The position numbers were made by a program, and so were the translations under genes. 64,000 bases of DNA from Hippopus hippopus (lineage: Eukaryota; Mollusca; Bivalvia; Cardiida; Cardiidae): assembly GCA_946811185.2 (NCBI GenBank), contig OX328099.1, forward strand, positions 71,862,714 through 71,926,713. The letters are read 5' to 3'. The notes under the pieces were generated by a model. It did no database searches. It worked only from the letters and a program-made list of their open reading frames with translations, and was not told where the DNA came from. Shown piece after piece: positions 14,701 through 23,413 of the stretch (the first letter of the stretch is position 1; each line of letters begins with the position of its first letter).

Positions 14701-17700
14701 GTCAATGAAAGGGTAGAAAACATTTTGGTAAAAGGAGAAAATGCTGGTTACAAGCATTTTCTCCTTTTCCCAAAATGTTTTCAAAAGCCTTTTTCCATGG
14801 GAGGGGGGGGGGGTCATCAAAACTCGGGATCGTATGATAAAGGGTTAACCCTTTACCACACAATCCCGAGTTTTAATGACCCTGAGGTAAAAGGCATTTG
14901 AAAACATTGTTGGAAAAGGAGAAAATGCTGGGAACCAGCATTTTCTCCTTTTTCCACAGCGTTTTTTTACCCTCTCTGATATGAATCCATCATTTGATTA
15001 TCATATCATTTTTCATCTGCAAATGCTTTGAATTTTTAAATTTTGTCATTCAACCCCTTTTCCACAGAGCATGGCTCATTTATTTCCCTGGGGAATAAAA
15101 GAAAAAAATGTCTACCCTTCTGCACAGCTGCAGGTAAGTCTACCATTCTCTGTGTACAATAATAGTCAATTTTAGCACCAAGGCGGATAACTCTCTCCTT
15201 CTCTCGTACAAGAGCTTCTTCGGTCTCAAGACGATCATTCTCAAGGCGTGCCAACAGTGTCATCACCTCGTCTATTACATCTTCAGCACCCAAATAAGGA
15301 AGTGTGGTTACTAATTCTATAAAAAAAAACAATGATTTTATTTATCACACAATGAGGACTTTTAATGCTCCTAAAGCCCCAATAGCTGCCAAGAGTAAAC
15401 AAAGCGGGTGTTAACCCTTAAAGAGCCAAATAAACCCTATAGATATTATAAATCTAGAAATAAGACCTAAATAAATGAAATAACAAGGTTGACTTCGTTC
15501 AGAATGTCTCAGCAAAGCAGACTATAGTTGTGAAAGGCACTTTATGGTATAAAATGCATTTAGATTTAAATCATACCATTTCAAAAAATGGCATTTACTG
15601 TGAAGGAGACACTCTGTTATTGTTATGTTGGTCCAAGTGTTAGTCACTGGCAGAAAAATGAATTTGAAAAGTAGGTCAAAAGTTGCCAGGTTGCTCCATC
15701 TTTTGCCTACCCCATTTCAAAATTAATCTTCCTGTCTGTGACTCTGACCAACCGTACAATAACAGATTGTCATCTTTACAATAATTTCCATACTTTTAAA
15801 AGGTTTGATTTAAATTCAAATGAGCCATGCTCTGTGAAAAGGGGCCTTAATGCATCTGCGAAAAGTATCGATCCAGGTCAGCCTGCGCAATCCACGCAGG
15901 CTGACCTGGGCCGAAACTTTTCGCTATTGGTCAATTGTCTGTATATCCAAGGACCAGTGTACCTCATGATTAAGTCGGCTGTTAAAAAATGTAGCTAATT
16001 TGGATTAATAATTATGTGATCGCTTGCTTGGCACCATGCATCACGGAGATTCATTAAGCCCCCTTTTGCCAGAGCAAGGCTTAAATGCACTATAGCCTTA
16101 TCCTGCTAAATAATTCAAATGAAATTTTCAATTCGATAGTAAAAACCCAAATATTGCTATTTCAAACAAATGTTTTGGGGAATAATATCTCCTCAACCGA
16201 CAGTGTAGATCCAATATCAGACTACACATTCTGTGCAGTCTGATCTTGATCTACATTGTTCATAAAACGTCAGTGAGTCTCGCTTAGCAGCCTAAGGGTT
16301 AACACCTGCTTTGTTAACATTTGGCTGCTACTTGGCCTTAACCTATTACCACACAATCCCGAGTTTTAACAACCCTGAGGAAGAAACTTTATGAAGACAT
16401 TGTGAGACAAGGAGAAAATGGTGGAAGCCAACATTTTCTCCTTTTTCCACAATGTTTTCCTCCCTATCAAAGACAAATTCTGTCATTTGAGCTATATTTA
16501 AATTGTCGTCTGCAAATCCTTTCAATTTGGACAAGTCTAAAACATTTTTTTGATTGGTGAAGGATAAAACTACCATCATAAATTCTATTACCTTGTTGTT
16601 TTTCCTCCTCAGTGTAGCCCACACCTTGAATGGACAGTGGAGGGGTAGATGAGGCAGTTGTCATAGAGTGTCTTGATGTAGCGCTACTGGGTCCTTTTGT
16701 GCTTTCTCTGGTTACACTGAACCGTATCTCTTTTTTGGCCGGAGCTACGACAGATAACAGAAACATATTGACTCTTTACCAGACGACAAAATTTTAGCCT
16801 TGTACAAATTGATAGCATTTGCAGACAATAATTTCAATGTGGATCAAATGGTACAATCTTTTTTTGATGGAGTAGAAAACATTTGTGGGAAAAGGAGAAA
16901 ATGCTGGTTACAAGCATTTTCTCCTTTTCCCACATTGTTTTCATAAGGCTTCTTTCCCAGGGTCGTTAAAAGTCGGGATTATGCGGTAAAGGGTTAACCC
17001 TTATCCTGCTAAATAACTGAAATGAAATTTTCAAGCTGGTAGTAAAACCCCAAATGTTGCCATTTCAAATATATATTTTCCGAAAAAATATCTCTGTATC
17101 GGATATTGTAGATCCAAGATCAGATACAGGTTCTGTGAAAGTCTGATCTTGATCTACAATGTCTGCAAAAAGGTCAGTGAGTCACGCTTAGCAGCTTAAG
17201 GGTTAACTCTTTACCATGCAAGCCTGAGTTTTAATGTCCCCGAAAGAGAAGGCTTTTGTAAACATTGTGGGAATTCGAGAAATTACTGGTTACCAGCATT
17301 TTCTCCTTTTCCCATAATGATTTCTACCCTTTCAAAAACAGAAATCGCAATTTGAGCCACCTTTAATTTGTCGTCTGCAAAAGCTTTCAATTTGGACCGA
17401 TCTGAAATGTTGCCATTTGGTAAAGTATTAACTCTTTACGAAATGACAAAATTCTTGCCATCTTCAAATTGAAAGCATTTGTAGACTACAGATAAAATGT
17501 GACTAGTATGAAGGGACTTGTCTTTAAAAGGGCAGAAAACATTGTTGGAAAAGGAGAAAATGATAATTACCAGCATTTTCTCCTTTTCCCACGATATTTT
17601 CAAAAGGCTTCCTCCCTAGGGTCATTAAAACTTGGGATTGTGTGGTAAAGGGTTCACCCTTAGAGCACAGAGTGAACCCCACAGACATTATCAATCTGGA

Positions 17701-20700
17701 AATATGAGCCAAATAATTGCAGTTTCAAGGCTGCTGTTTAACTTGCAGTCTGATCTTGGTCTATTCTAGCTGTATGGGAAACCATAACTAGAACTCTCGC
17801 CGACAAATACCCCCTACGAGCACCTTGTCACCGAAGCAGCATTATCACAGAAATGTAAATGATTTTCAAAGCAAAGATTACCAGTGACCTTGACTTTTGA
17901 CCCATGTAAACCAAAACAATAGGGCCCCTCGTTGGGTCATGAACAACATTTGCATAAAGTTTCAGGGTCCTAGGTCAAATGGCTATTCAGTTAGAGCATG
18001 GAAACAAAAACAAGACGGACTGATTGAGGGACAGACAAACAGGCATGGTGAAACCAGTATACCCCCTCTACTTCGAAGGTGGGGGGTGTCATTATGAAAG
18101 GTGTGTTAAAGGCTGGCTCAATATCAGCTGTAAAAAACTTCCATGTTTTGCATCTGACTGCTTTTTCAAACATAGTGATAAAAGGAGGTACTGCTAGAGG
18201 TGAACAGTTTCTCCTATTGTCACAGGGCTGGTGTGATGACAAATCTGTACGCCCATAAAAGTTGTACTTCCCGTTCAATATTCTATATACGTAAAAAATG
18301 TACTCCCAAGTCCGAATTCTATAGGGAAAATGTACTCCCAAGTCCATATTCCATAAGGAAAATGTACTCCCCTGTGCATACTCTACATAGAATATGGACT
18401 GGAGAATACATTTTCTACAGAATGTACATTTTTGTCATTTGGTTCTGGTTGACTCAGTGGTTATAGTATTGAATATGTAAACAGAGAGCCCAAGTTGCTG
18501 CCTATCAATGGTGCTACTCACATGGGAGTGTCCTTGGGCAAGGCACTACAGAGCCTAAACCTAGTACAGATGGAAGCCAGGTATACAAGCATTTTCACCT
18601 TTTCCCACAATGTTTTCTAATCTTTCAAAGTTAAAGCCCATCAGTTGAGCCACATCCATTGTGCAACCTGCTAATGCTTCTAAACTGAATGAGTCTTAAG
18701 ATTTTGTTGTTCGATTAACCCTTTACTAAACAATCCCAATTCTAACAACCGTGAGGAGTAAGGCTTTTGAAAACATTGAGGGAAAAGGAGAAAATGCTGA
18801 TTACCAGCATTTTCTCCTTCTTCCACAATATTTTCTACCCACTGAAAGATTTATTTCAAGTTTTGAATAACATTAAATTTGTTGTCTGCATATACTTTCA
18901 ATTTGAAAAAGTCTACATTTTGTTTTTAAGTACAGAGTTATATCGGACATGTAAAATTAAGTCACACTCTAGCAGAAAGGGGCATAATGCATCTCCATAA
19001 ATTCATGATACCAAGCAAGTCATCACGTAATTATGGATCCATAAAATCCATTATGTCTGTAACAGCTGTGACACATAACCTCCCATTGCGGGGATTTTAA
19101 CCTAGGACCTCCAAGTCCCAAGGTGAACGCTCTACCATATCACTACAAAAGCTAGCTCTATAGCAAGGCAGTATAAGTGTCCCCTTAAACAAACACCAGC
19201 TATACATTTATATCTACCTGTGGGATAGACCAGTATACTACATGGTCTAACAACCGACTTAATCATGAGGTAGACTGGTCCTTTGACATGCAGAAAATTT
19301 ACAAAGCAAAACATATTGACCCAGACCAGCCTGCATGGACTGCACAGGAGGATCAGGGGTCGATACCTTTTGCAGATGCATTAAGCTCCCTTTTCACAGA
19401 GCATGGCTCAATTATGTACACATACAAATATCAAAATAATCAACCTGTGTCTACTCTATTCTTTACATCTTCCTCAGTCTCTTTGTATCCATCTTCAATG
19501 ATGTTTTGCAACAACTCCAGGTGCGACACAGCTTTATTCACACATGGGGCTGTGCTCGTTGTTAGCTCACAGCTCCGTCTCCGAAATATCTGTGGAAGTT
19601 TGGGCCAGTTTTCTGGCAATGGAAACAGCCGGTCTAGAGAAAAAAGAATTAGATAAATGTAAAGCTCGTAGGTCCTCATTTTAACCCTTTACCAAACAAT
19701 CCCTGGGAAAGAAGGCTTTTGAAAACATTGTGGGAAATGGAGAAAATGCTGGTAACCAGCATTTTCTCCTTTTCCCACAGTGTTTTCTACCCTATCAGAG
19801 ACCTAAAGCTTATTTGTACTAATTTTGATTTGTGGTCTTTGGATGCCCTCAGTTTGGAAGAGTCTAAAATTTGTCGTTTGGGAAAGGGTTAACCCAGTGT
19901 CTACCACGGCAGAAATTTTGGTACAATGTCCAACTGAGTTAGACTGACTGATTGTATGGTGTTAAATGCCATTTTCAATATTATTTCAGTTGTATCCTGA
20001 CGGCCAGTGCCCCTATCCATGCCTTTCCTGTAGTTTCTGTTAATTACCAGTACTTTGAACAATATTCTTCAAAACGCCACTGGCTGCTTTCCTACATAAG
20101 CTTTGTCGAAACAATGATCAGCGGTAAGACAGGAATGAATCATGATGCAATGACTATCATCAATTCTTGGAAAGAAATTGGCCGAGCCGGGAACTAGAAC
20201 CAGCGACCCCCTATAATCAATTACTGTAAGCTACTGACTGCATTACCAGGGCACGGCCAACTGAGTCAGAAAATGTCCAATCATAATGCAAAAAGGTAGG
20301 CCTTTGAAATTTTCAAATTCATTCAAGCATTAATCTTGAGGGCAGTTTTGAAAATATTCTGCGTTTTTGCAAGTTTAACCCTTTACCACACAACAAAATT
20401 TTGGACTTGTCCAAATGAAAGCATTTGAAGATGTACAAATTAAATGTGACTAGACAGATGAAGTTTGGCTCTGAAAGAATAGAAAGCATGGTGGGAAAAG
20501 GAGAAGATGCTGCTTAGTAGCATTTTCTCCTCTTTCCACCATGTTTTCAAAATTTCAAAAAACTAACTCCTTAGAACTGCTAAAACAAAAGAATTGTTTG
20601 GTTAAGGGATAAGGGACATTTGTTCCATCTATGAGTAATCGCTGGTAGAATAACCGTGAACCAATTCCTCAGTGTAATTTTTTTTCAATTTGCCTCTTAC

Positions 20701-23413
20701 ATACAAAGAACTCGTTGACTTTCACAATACCAGTGCACCATAGCCATCACAAAACATGCATTGATTAGCCTGTGATATAATGGGCTTTGATGTAGCTTTG
20801 TAATCTTATTATGTCCTTAACTCTTTACCACATGATTCCGAGTTTTAACAGCCCTGAGGGAGAAGCCCTTTGAAAAAATTGTTGGAAATGGAGAGAATGT
20901 TAGAAACCAGCATTTTCTCCTTTTCCCACACTGTTTCCTATCCTACCAAACACAATTTCCATCATTTAAACCATGTTTGAATTTTTGTCTGAAGATGATT
21001 TAATTTGAGAAAGTCTGCTCGTCTAAATAATGTACAAAGCATTTGCAGACAACAAATTAAATGTTGCTCAAATGACTGGATTTCTCTATGAAAGGTTACC
21101 AGCATTTTCTCCTTTTCCCAAAATGTTTTTGAAAGGTTTCTCTTGCAGGGTCATTAAAACATGGGGTTGTATGATAAAGGGTTAATCATACCTCTTGCCT
21201 CCTCAACGGCTTCATCAACATCATCGAGTACATTATCATAATCTGAAATAAAACCATCAACAAAATTAACGTATAACACATGTATAATAAAAATGAACAT
21301 ATCATTTAGTCGGATGATGCTTAAAAATGGAGAAAGCATGACTAAGTTTTTTTAAGGCCTCTAACTCTAAAACCAGACCACCTCATGGGGGTTTCAAAGC
21401 TTGGCTGCAGTTGCTTTTGGTAAGAATTTTTAGTTGAAAAAAGGGTATAACAGTGTCAAAAATATTTTGATGATTACCTGCCCGTGTTATATGGATTCCC
21501 CATTTGGTAGTTAATAACTATTCCAAGTTTGAAGTAAATATCTGTTGTAATGACAGAGATATTATAAAATGTCAAAGTTATTGCAATGCAACTCAGAAAA
21601 CAACACAGAAAACAACACAGACAACGATACTAGGGCTATGACAACACCTTATAGAGTGGCTTTGTAAATTCATTTTCAGAGGGCTATTTCATTTTTAAAA
21701 AATTCAACATTGGTAAGACTCTAAGAATCAAGAGCCCACAGCTTTTATTTGACTTTTTTATTGTACATTTTATTTTCGGTTATGACTGTCTATAATGGGA
21801 TCCCCATATCTTCAGTCAGAATACCTAAATTCATGATAACAGAGTTCCAAGAATTCCTAAATATTAGTGACATACAAAAACCCTGCATACCTCTCAGGAT
21901 ACAAGACAAACTTATTTTCTCGGAATCCAGCAGGAATCCCTCACTTTATTATCTCGGTGCCCTCCTGATTATCAGGGATCCCTCTGATCAACTTTTTATT
22001 ATTTCATTTACTCCTCCGCATCAATAATTTATTATACTTTTGAAAACTTTGGGTGCAGATCAAGCAAATCCTGTGAAAATGACCCAGGAAATTATGAAAT
22101 TTTTTGTGTGATACAATCAAAAATGGATGAATACAGTTGGGCTATCAGCAGAGTATGTATGTGAAATGTACGTGTCACAAGAAATTCAGTACTGACAACT
22201 GTATAAGTACAGTGTAGTGCAATGGTCACCTTTCCTACAAAGTGTTAAAAATATCTTCCAAGCATGTCAGACACAAATTATAGGGATCTGAAAAACCGAA
22301 ATATGAGTATGAGTGTCCCAAGAGTGTCACCCTAAATTGAAAAACAAATGGGGTCTAAATGGTCAGGGGCCTAAAGTCTCAATTTCTCCGATCTCTAATA
22401 AGCCAAAATTTATGACAGAAGTAACAACTGAGCAGCTGTAGAAATATTAGAAATACAGCATATCATGCTTTTTAATAGCCCGTGCGTAGTTTTAAGTTAC
22501 TGCATTAATCCAGTGACAAAGGGGCCTGATGATTCAAAATTCGTCATAAAGTATCCATTTGAAATCATCCTTCCAATTTAGCTGATAGGGGCCCTGGTGC
22601 TTTGATATGCGCTTTGCGTTTCTATACGCTCCCCAGTTGTATTCTTTCTTTTTTTCAGTAGGGCAAGAAACGTTTTCAAAAAAAATCTGCGCCGCAAAAA
22701 CTCAAGACAATGTGTCCAAAAACCTTACCAACTGGACGCTTGAAAAAGCGATTTTATTTTAAAAAGCGTCTCAATGACTTGGGTTACATGATGTTGCAAT
22801 CATGATACAAGCGATGCTATTTTTAGACTATTGTTTCTGAATATTTTTTAAGGACTAAGCTTGTAAAGGAGGTTTCTCGTTAAGCTTGCATCTATTGTAA
22901 ATCATCTTAAAAATTCAAGGATCCCAATGGAATCCCAATCCTCAAACTTGTAGGATCACTCCAAATAATTTGGGATCCTCTGGAACCCGGGACACAGTTA
23001 GTGTTGAACCCTGCCTCTGCTACACAAGTCCAATCTACTCTGGTTTTTTTTTTTAAGTAACATGTTTCTACTCAGTTCAAATTTTGTTTTTCCGGTGATA
23101 TACCTTACCATTCAAAGCAGCTCAGGCTCTACTTTGGTAAGTCAAATAGCAAGTTACAACTGAGCATTCTGATAACCAGGGGAGTAGGGTAACAGAAGGG
23201 GAAGGAGTGTAATCATAATCACTAGCACTTATTACTTCATAACTAACCTTGTCTACTGACTGGAAAGAGTGATGATTCTGTCCCATAAGCTAATGCTGTT
23301 GAAAAGGTTTGGTTAGTCTTAGATCTCTCATACTTGGCGTCAACACTATTTACGTCTAAGTTTCCAAATGGAGGTCCATCAATTTCTTCAACTTTAACAA
23401 CTTTTGATGCCAT
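2290..23413 (-). CDS. CCDC178: CCDC178-like coiled-coil protein gene, 13 exons, 5' part (residues 1-609), continues past the left edge
   Basis: Thirteen exons joined by GT-AG introns give one open frame of 609 codons with compatible phases at every junction. The start is the ATG at 23413-23411, followed by an acidic, disordered N-terminus. Exon 3 carries a conserved-looking block (ENWPKLPQIF, then RRRSCEL and PCVNKAVSHLELL), and from about residue 190 to the edge the protein is charged heptad-rich coiled coil. I identify it as CCDC178 from that block plus position: human CCDC178 lies head to head with ASXL3, as this gene does with ASXL. The family is poorly characterised and no enzymatic motif is visible. 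The last exon seen ends in phase 0 at a good donor, so the C-terminus lies beyond the window. Another coiled-coil protein cannot be excluded without a search. The introns hold many MITE-1, MITE-2, MITE-G and SINE copies. Confidence 0.72.
2505..2835. repeat. Family-H dispersed repeat
   Basis: About 280 bp. Signature boxes: GAGCACCAAATGTAGGTGCC, GGGCATAACTGCATCAAAAA, GATAGTTAACAACTTGTCCA and GAGATATTATAAAATGTCAA. Other copies at 3475-3770, 21388-21660, 56155-56240 plus 56433-56960 (two units), 58038-58300 and 60555-60880. Class unknown. Confidence 0.75.
2935..3066. mobile_element. MITE-1, orientation A, left half
   Basis: Stops just after the hairpin; the right third is missing. Confidence 0.75.
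3190..3373 (-). CDS. CCDC178: CCDC178-like exon 12 (residues 504-565)
   Basis: Coiled coil (ARIHKETQKIQQQLSVTMD, then RDQLLSEQDKAFRMEESLK). Acceptor TTTAACAG, donor AAG|GTAAGT. Confidence 0.82.
3475..3770. repeat. Family-H copy
   Basis: Well preserved, upstream of CCDC178-like exon 12 on the minus strand. Confidence 0.78.
3765..3925 (-). mobile_element. SINE-B, tRNA-derived, minus strand
   Basis: Shares the CCTGGAAAxxACACCAGTAC body with the other SINE-B copies. Confidence 0.7.
4004..4140 (-). CDS. CCDC178: CCDC178-like exon 11 (residues 459-504)
   Basis: Basic coiled coil (KRKFNDAISELEQKIKIRDS onward). Acceptor AAACAG, donor AAATG|GTAATG. A minus-strand SINE lies just downstream. Confidence 0.82.
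4324..4381. repeat. Palindrome, 58 bp
   Basis: Arms GAATTACTGCAGCCATAT and its complement around TTTTACAAGCTTGTAAAA, with one short asymmetry. Confidence 0.9.
4920..5015 (-). CDS. CCDC178: CCDC178-like exon 10 (residues 427-458)
   Basis: Exactly 32 codons, phase 0 at both ends (VKDISVKISEAEFEHSRL onward). Acceptor TTTTAG, donor AAG|GTAAGT. Confidence 0.82.
5043..5267. mobile_element. MITE-1, orientation A
   Basis: Full length with near-perfect hairpin at 5099-5163. Confidence 0.88.
5340..5792. mobile_element. Hairpin element P, with YY1/CRE-like motifs and a 144-bp inverted repeat
   Basis: The right part (5649-5792) is a near-perfect inverted repeat with ends TTGTACGGTCAGGTGGCCGG and arms of about 60 bp. 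The left part has CCAAAATGGCGGCG (5418-5432) and GTGACGTCAG (5505-5514). A diverged copy lies at 47610-48335 in reverse. Confidence 0.75.
5836..6058. mobile_element. MITE-1, orientation A
   Basis: Full length, ending GTGGTAAAGAGTTAA. Confidence 0.88.
6110..6300 (+). mobile_element. SINE-B, plus strand
   Basis: tRNA-like B box TCCCGAGTTCGGTAC and the GGCCCACACATTTTGC body. Confidence 0.72.
6333..6502. mobile_element. MITE-G, partial, reverse
   Basis: Lacks its outer left half; ends CACAGAGCATGGCTCAT. Confidence 0.8.
6537..6868. repeat. Recent tandem duplication, two units of 166 bp
   Basis: The units starting near 6537 and 6703 differ at only a few positions. The first overlaps a MITE-G end, so the duplication happened after that insertion. 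Confidence 0.92.
7452..7676. mobile_element. MITE-1, orientation A, diverged ends
   Basis: Recognised mainly by the hairpin at 7512-7570 and the TTGTCTGCAGATG box. Confidence 0.7.
7806..8026. mobile_element. MITE-1, orientation B
   Basis: Left end eroded, right end GTGTGGTAAAGGGTTAA intact. Confidence 0.82.
8193..8346 (-). CDS. CCDC178: CCDC178-like exon 9 (residues 375-426)
   Basis: Coiled coil (IDDIQQQLKDNEQELKVLE), ending EEMMAAK at donor AAG|GTCAGT. Acceptor TTTCAG. Confidence 0.82.
9199..9420. mobile_element. MITE-1, orientation B
   Basis: Full length between TTAA and CTAA. Confidence 0.9.
9464..9483. repeat. Perfect 20-bp GC-rich palindrome
   Basis: TAACGCCCCCGGGGGCGTTA, beside a C-rich and T-rich tract at 9431-9456. 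Confidence 0.9.
9518..9660 (-). CDS. CCDC178: CCDC178-like exon 8 (residues 328-375)
   Basis: Coiled-coil exon (TNQELDNTKSRQKKTEAKS onward). Acceptor TGACAG, donor ATAAA|GTAAGT. Confidence 0.82.
9706..10050. mobile_element. Fold-back element, first copy
   Basis: Arms of about 115 bp starting AATGCATTTAAACTTCAATC and ending in its inverse at 10047. Preceded by TAGCTGCCAGAAGTAAACAA, which is also found before the second copy. Confidence 0.8.
10238..10461. mobile_element. MITE-1, orientation A
   Basis: Full length, flanked by TTAA on both sides. Confidence 0.9.
10480..10643. mobile_element. MITE-1, orientation B, left end missing
   Basis: Starts at the GCAGATGACAAATTGAATG box and ends GGTAAAAGGTTAA. 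Confidence 0.75.
10660..11100. mobile_element. MITE-1, orientation B, split by a SINE at about 10762-10978
   Basis: The left 100 bp and right 122 bp join into a normal copy when the tRNA-derived insert is removed. It is followed immediately by a MITE-2 and then another MITE-1. Confidence 0.88.
10762..10978 (-). mobile_element. SINE-F, tRNA-derived, minus strand, inside MITE-1
   Basis: On the minus strand it starts with a tRNA-like head (TTTGGCTCAGTGGTTATGG A-box type, GGGTTTGAATCC B-box type). Same family as the copies near 59.86 and 60.40 kb. Confidence 0.7.
11104..11310. mobile_element. MITE-2 copy, about 205 bp
   Basis: MITE-2 has ends CCTTATCCTGCTAAATAA and TTAGCAGCCTAAGG and an internal inverted repeat built on AGATCAGACT / AGTCTGATCTTGATCTACAC. 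It lies between two MITE-1 copies. Confidence 0.85.
11314..11526. mobile_element. MITE-1, orientation A
   Basis: Full length with one hairpin arm shortened. Confidence 0.85.
11558..11627 (-). CDS. CCDC178: CCDC178-like exon 7 (residues 304-327)
   Basis: A 70-base exon encoding PLVEEKLELELEAMDKIR. Acceptor ATTGCAG and donor GAC|GTAAGT. A (GATT)n tract and a SINE lie just upstream in the intron. Confidence 0.82.
11641..12003 (-). mobile_element. SINE-A copy with long (GATT)n tail
   Basis: The tail is an expanded GATT/GACT microsatellite at 11641-11712, adjacent to CCDC178-like exon 7. Confidence 0.85.
12115..12338. mobile_element. MITE-1, orientation A
   Basis: Full length with strong hairpin at 12169-12235. 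Confidence 0.88.
12411..12862. repeat. Tandem duplication, 226-bp unit, carrying part of a MITE-1 twice
   Basis: AGGTTAAAAGCATTCAGGAC starts at 12411 and again at 12637. Each unit contains about 90 bp of ordinary sequence plus the left two-thirds of an orientation-A MITE-1. The second MITE-1 continues to about 12958 and is full length, so the first is the truncated duplicate. Confidence 0.9.
12730..12958. mobile_element. MITE-1, orientation A
   Basis: Complete copy in the second duplication unit; right end decayed. Confidence 0.8.
13424..13693. mobile_element. MITE-G, full length (family reference)
   Basis: About 270 bp. Ends are inverted: GAGCCNNGCTCTGTGAAAAG and CTTTTGCCAGAGCATGGCTC. An inner near-perfect inverted repeat surrounds CAGGTCAGCCTGCGCAG. 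No coding capacity; superfamily not assigned. Confidence 0.88.
13872..14022 (-). CDS. CCDC178: CCDC178-like exon 6 (residues 254-304)
   Basis: Encodes HEECIMDLNELQWHVAYSS and then a basic helix (RIKERKEIAEVLNKRLKED). Acceptor TTTTTACAG, donor CACAT|GTAAGA. Confidence 0.82.
14098..14325 (+). mobile_element. SINE-B, plus strand, best copy
   Basis: A box GGTTGTAAGGTAGAGTGTCG, B box TGAGTTCGATACC. Confidence 0.8.
14613..14844. mobile_element. MITE-1, orientation B, inserted at a TTAA inside MITE-G
   Basis: Follows ATGCATTAA, the terminal motif of the surrounding MITE-G, and abuts the next MITE-1 through one shared TTAA at 14845-14848. A G9 run disrupts the right arm. Confidence 0.88.
14849..15051. 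mobile_element. MITE-1, orientation A, abutting the previous copy
   Basis: Its right terminus is deleted; MITE-G sequence (CCCCTTTTCCACAGAGCATGG) resumes at once. Confidence 0.85.
15116..15316 (-). CDS. CCDC178: CCDC178-like exon 5 (residues 187-253), start of coiled coil
   Basis: Encodes VIDEVMTLLARLENDRLE and ALVREKERVIRLGAKI, a heptad-like helix. Donor AAGG|GTAGAC is fixed by the phase of the next exon. Confidence 0.8.
15378..15822. mobile_element. Fold-back element, second copy
   Basis: Arms 15553-15660 and 15715-15822. The TAGCTGCCAAGAGTAAACAA leader at 15385 recurs inverted at 16300-16335, so the MITE-G and MITE-2 between may lie inside a larger element. Confidence 0.75.
15818..16084. 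mobile_element. MITE-G, full length
   Basis: Intact inner hairpin at 15860-15922. Confidence 0.87.
16085..16303. mobile_element. MITE-2 copy
   Basis: Directly follows a MITE-G and ends CAGCCTAAGGGTTAA. Confidence 0.83.
16341..16568. mobile_element. MITE-1, orientation A
   Basis: Full length, right end decayed to TTGGTGAAGGAT, just downstream of CCDC178-like exon 4. Confidence 0.82.
16592..16744 (-). CDS. CCDC178: CCDC178-like exon 4 (residues 136-186)
   Basis: Ser/Thr-rich linker (KKEIRFSVTRESTKG onward) ending GYTEEEKQQ. Acceptor GTCGTAG, donor AAG|GTAATA, phase 1 at both ends. Confidence 0.8.
16772..17652. mobile_element. Chain of four TTAA elements end to end: MITE-1(B), MITE-2, MITE-1(A), MITE-1(B)
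   Basis: Elements at 16772-16993, 16998-17202, 17207-17427 and 17432-17652 are separated only by single TTAA tetranucleotides at 16994, 17203 and 17428. Lengths are 222, 205, 221 and 221 bp. The outer flanks are TTGA and TTCA, one change from TTAA each. Confidence 0.93.
18438..18575 (+). mobile_element. SINE-C, tRNA-like, partial
   Basis: GACTCAGTGGTTATAGTATTG head and GTCCTTGGGCAAGGCACT motif. Related pieces at 39935-40075 and 46455-46640 share the GGCAAG motif. Confidence 0.55.
18575..18716. mobile_element. MITE-1, orientation A, right part
   Basis: Starts inside the hairpin, ends next to the following copy. Confidence 0.7.
18718..18944. mobile_element. MITE-1, orientation A
   Basis: Full length starting at ATTAACCCTTTACTAAACAA. 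Confidence 0.85.
18963..19411. mobile_element. MITE-G split by a SINE (about 19062-19236)
   Basis: Outer parts 18963-19060 and 19237-19411 form one element in reverse orientation. Confidence 0.82.
19062..19236 (-). mobile_element. SINE-D, tRNA-derived, minus strand, inside MITE-G
   Basis: tRNA-like head on the minus strand (TGTAGTGATATGGTAGAGCG region and GTTAAAATCCCCGC). Second copy at 50462-50645. Confidence 0.7.
19445..19633 (-). CDS. CCDC178: CCDC178-like exon 3 (residues 73-135), family signature block
   Basis: Encodes LFPLPENWPKLPQIF followed by RRRSCEL and a PCVNKAVSHLELLQN stretch, the most diagnostic part of the protein. The donor is a weak ACAG|GTTGAT, chosen because only it keeps phase 1 with the next exon; reading on meets a stop at once. 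Confidence 0.82.
19685..19889. mobile_element. MITE-1, orientation A, small internal deletion
   Basis: TTAA on both sides; lacks about 17 bp near the left end. Confidence 0.88.
19943..20252 (-). mobile_element. SINE-A copy, older
   Basis: A and B boxes mutated. Confidence 0.8.
20380..20611. mobile_element. MITE-1, orientation B
   Basis: Full length, right end diverged (GGTTAAGGGATAAG). Confidence 0.82.
20820..21034. mobile_element. MITE-1, orientation A
   Basis: Left end CTCTTTACCACATGATTCCG; right end eroded. Confidence 0.8.
21036..21181. mobile_element. MITE-1, orientation B, half the hairpin deleted
   Basis: Keeps the AAGCATTTGCAGACAACAAA box and right end GATAAAGGGTTAA. Confidence 0.78.
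21192..21242 (-). CDS. CCDC178: CCDC178-like exon 2 (residues 56-72)
   Basis: A 51-base exon encoding an acidic stretch (DYDNVLDDVDEAVEEARG). Acceptor TTTCAG and donor GAG|GTATGA; it enters and leaves in phase 1. Confidence 0.8.
21388..21660. repeat. Family-H copy
   Basis: Keeps all boxes except the GAGCACC start. Confidence 0.75.
21661..23247. other. CCDC178-like intron 1, mostly unrecognised
   Basis: No exon, MITE or SINE recognised. Several GGATCC and GGAATCC-rich short repeats occur (21920-22000, 22918-22990) without clear structure. Confidence 0.5.
23248..23413 (-). CDS. CCDC178: CCDC178-like exon 1 (residues 1-55)
   Basis: Begins MASKVVKVEEIDGPPFG at the ATG on 23413-23411 and ends one base into a codon at donor AAG|GTTAGT. 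It is the first exon facing the shared promoter region with ASXL. Any 5' UTR exon was not identified. Confidence 0.8.

Larger units (their letters stand above)
14409..15081. mobile_element. MITE-G split by two MITE-1 copies
   Basis: Left part 14409-14612, last 30 bp 15052-15081. The left end is diverged. Confidence 0.75.

Noticed and set aside
21749..22027. 92-codon open frame in CCDC178-like intron 1
   Set aside because: Low-complexity composition, no family resemblance and no splice context.
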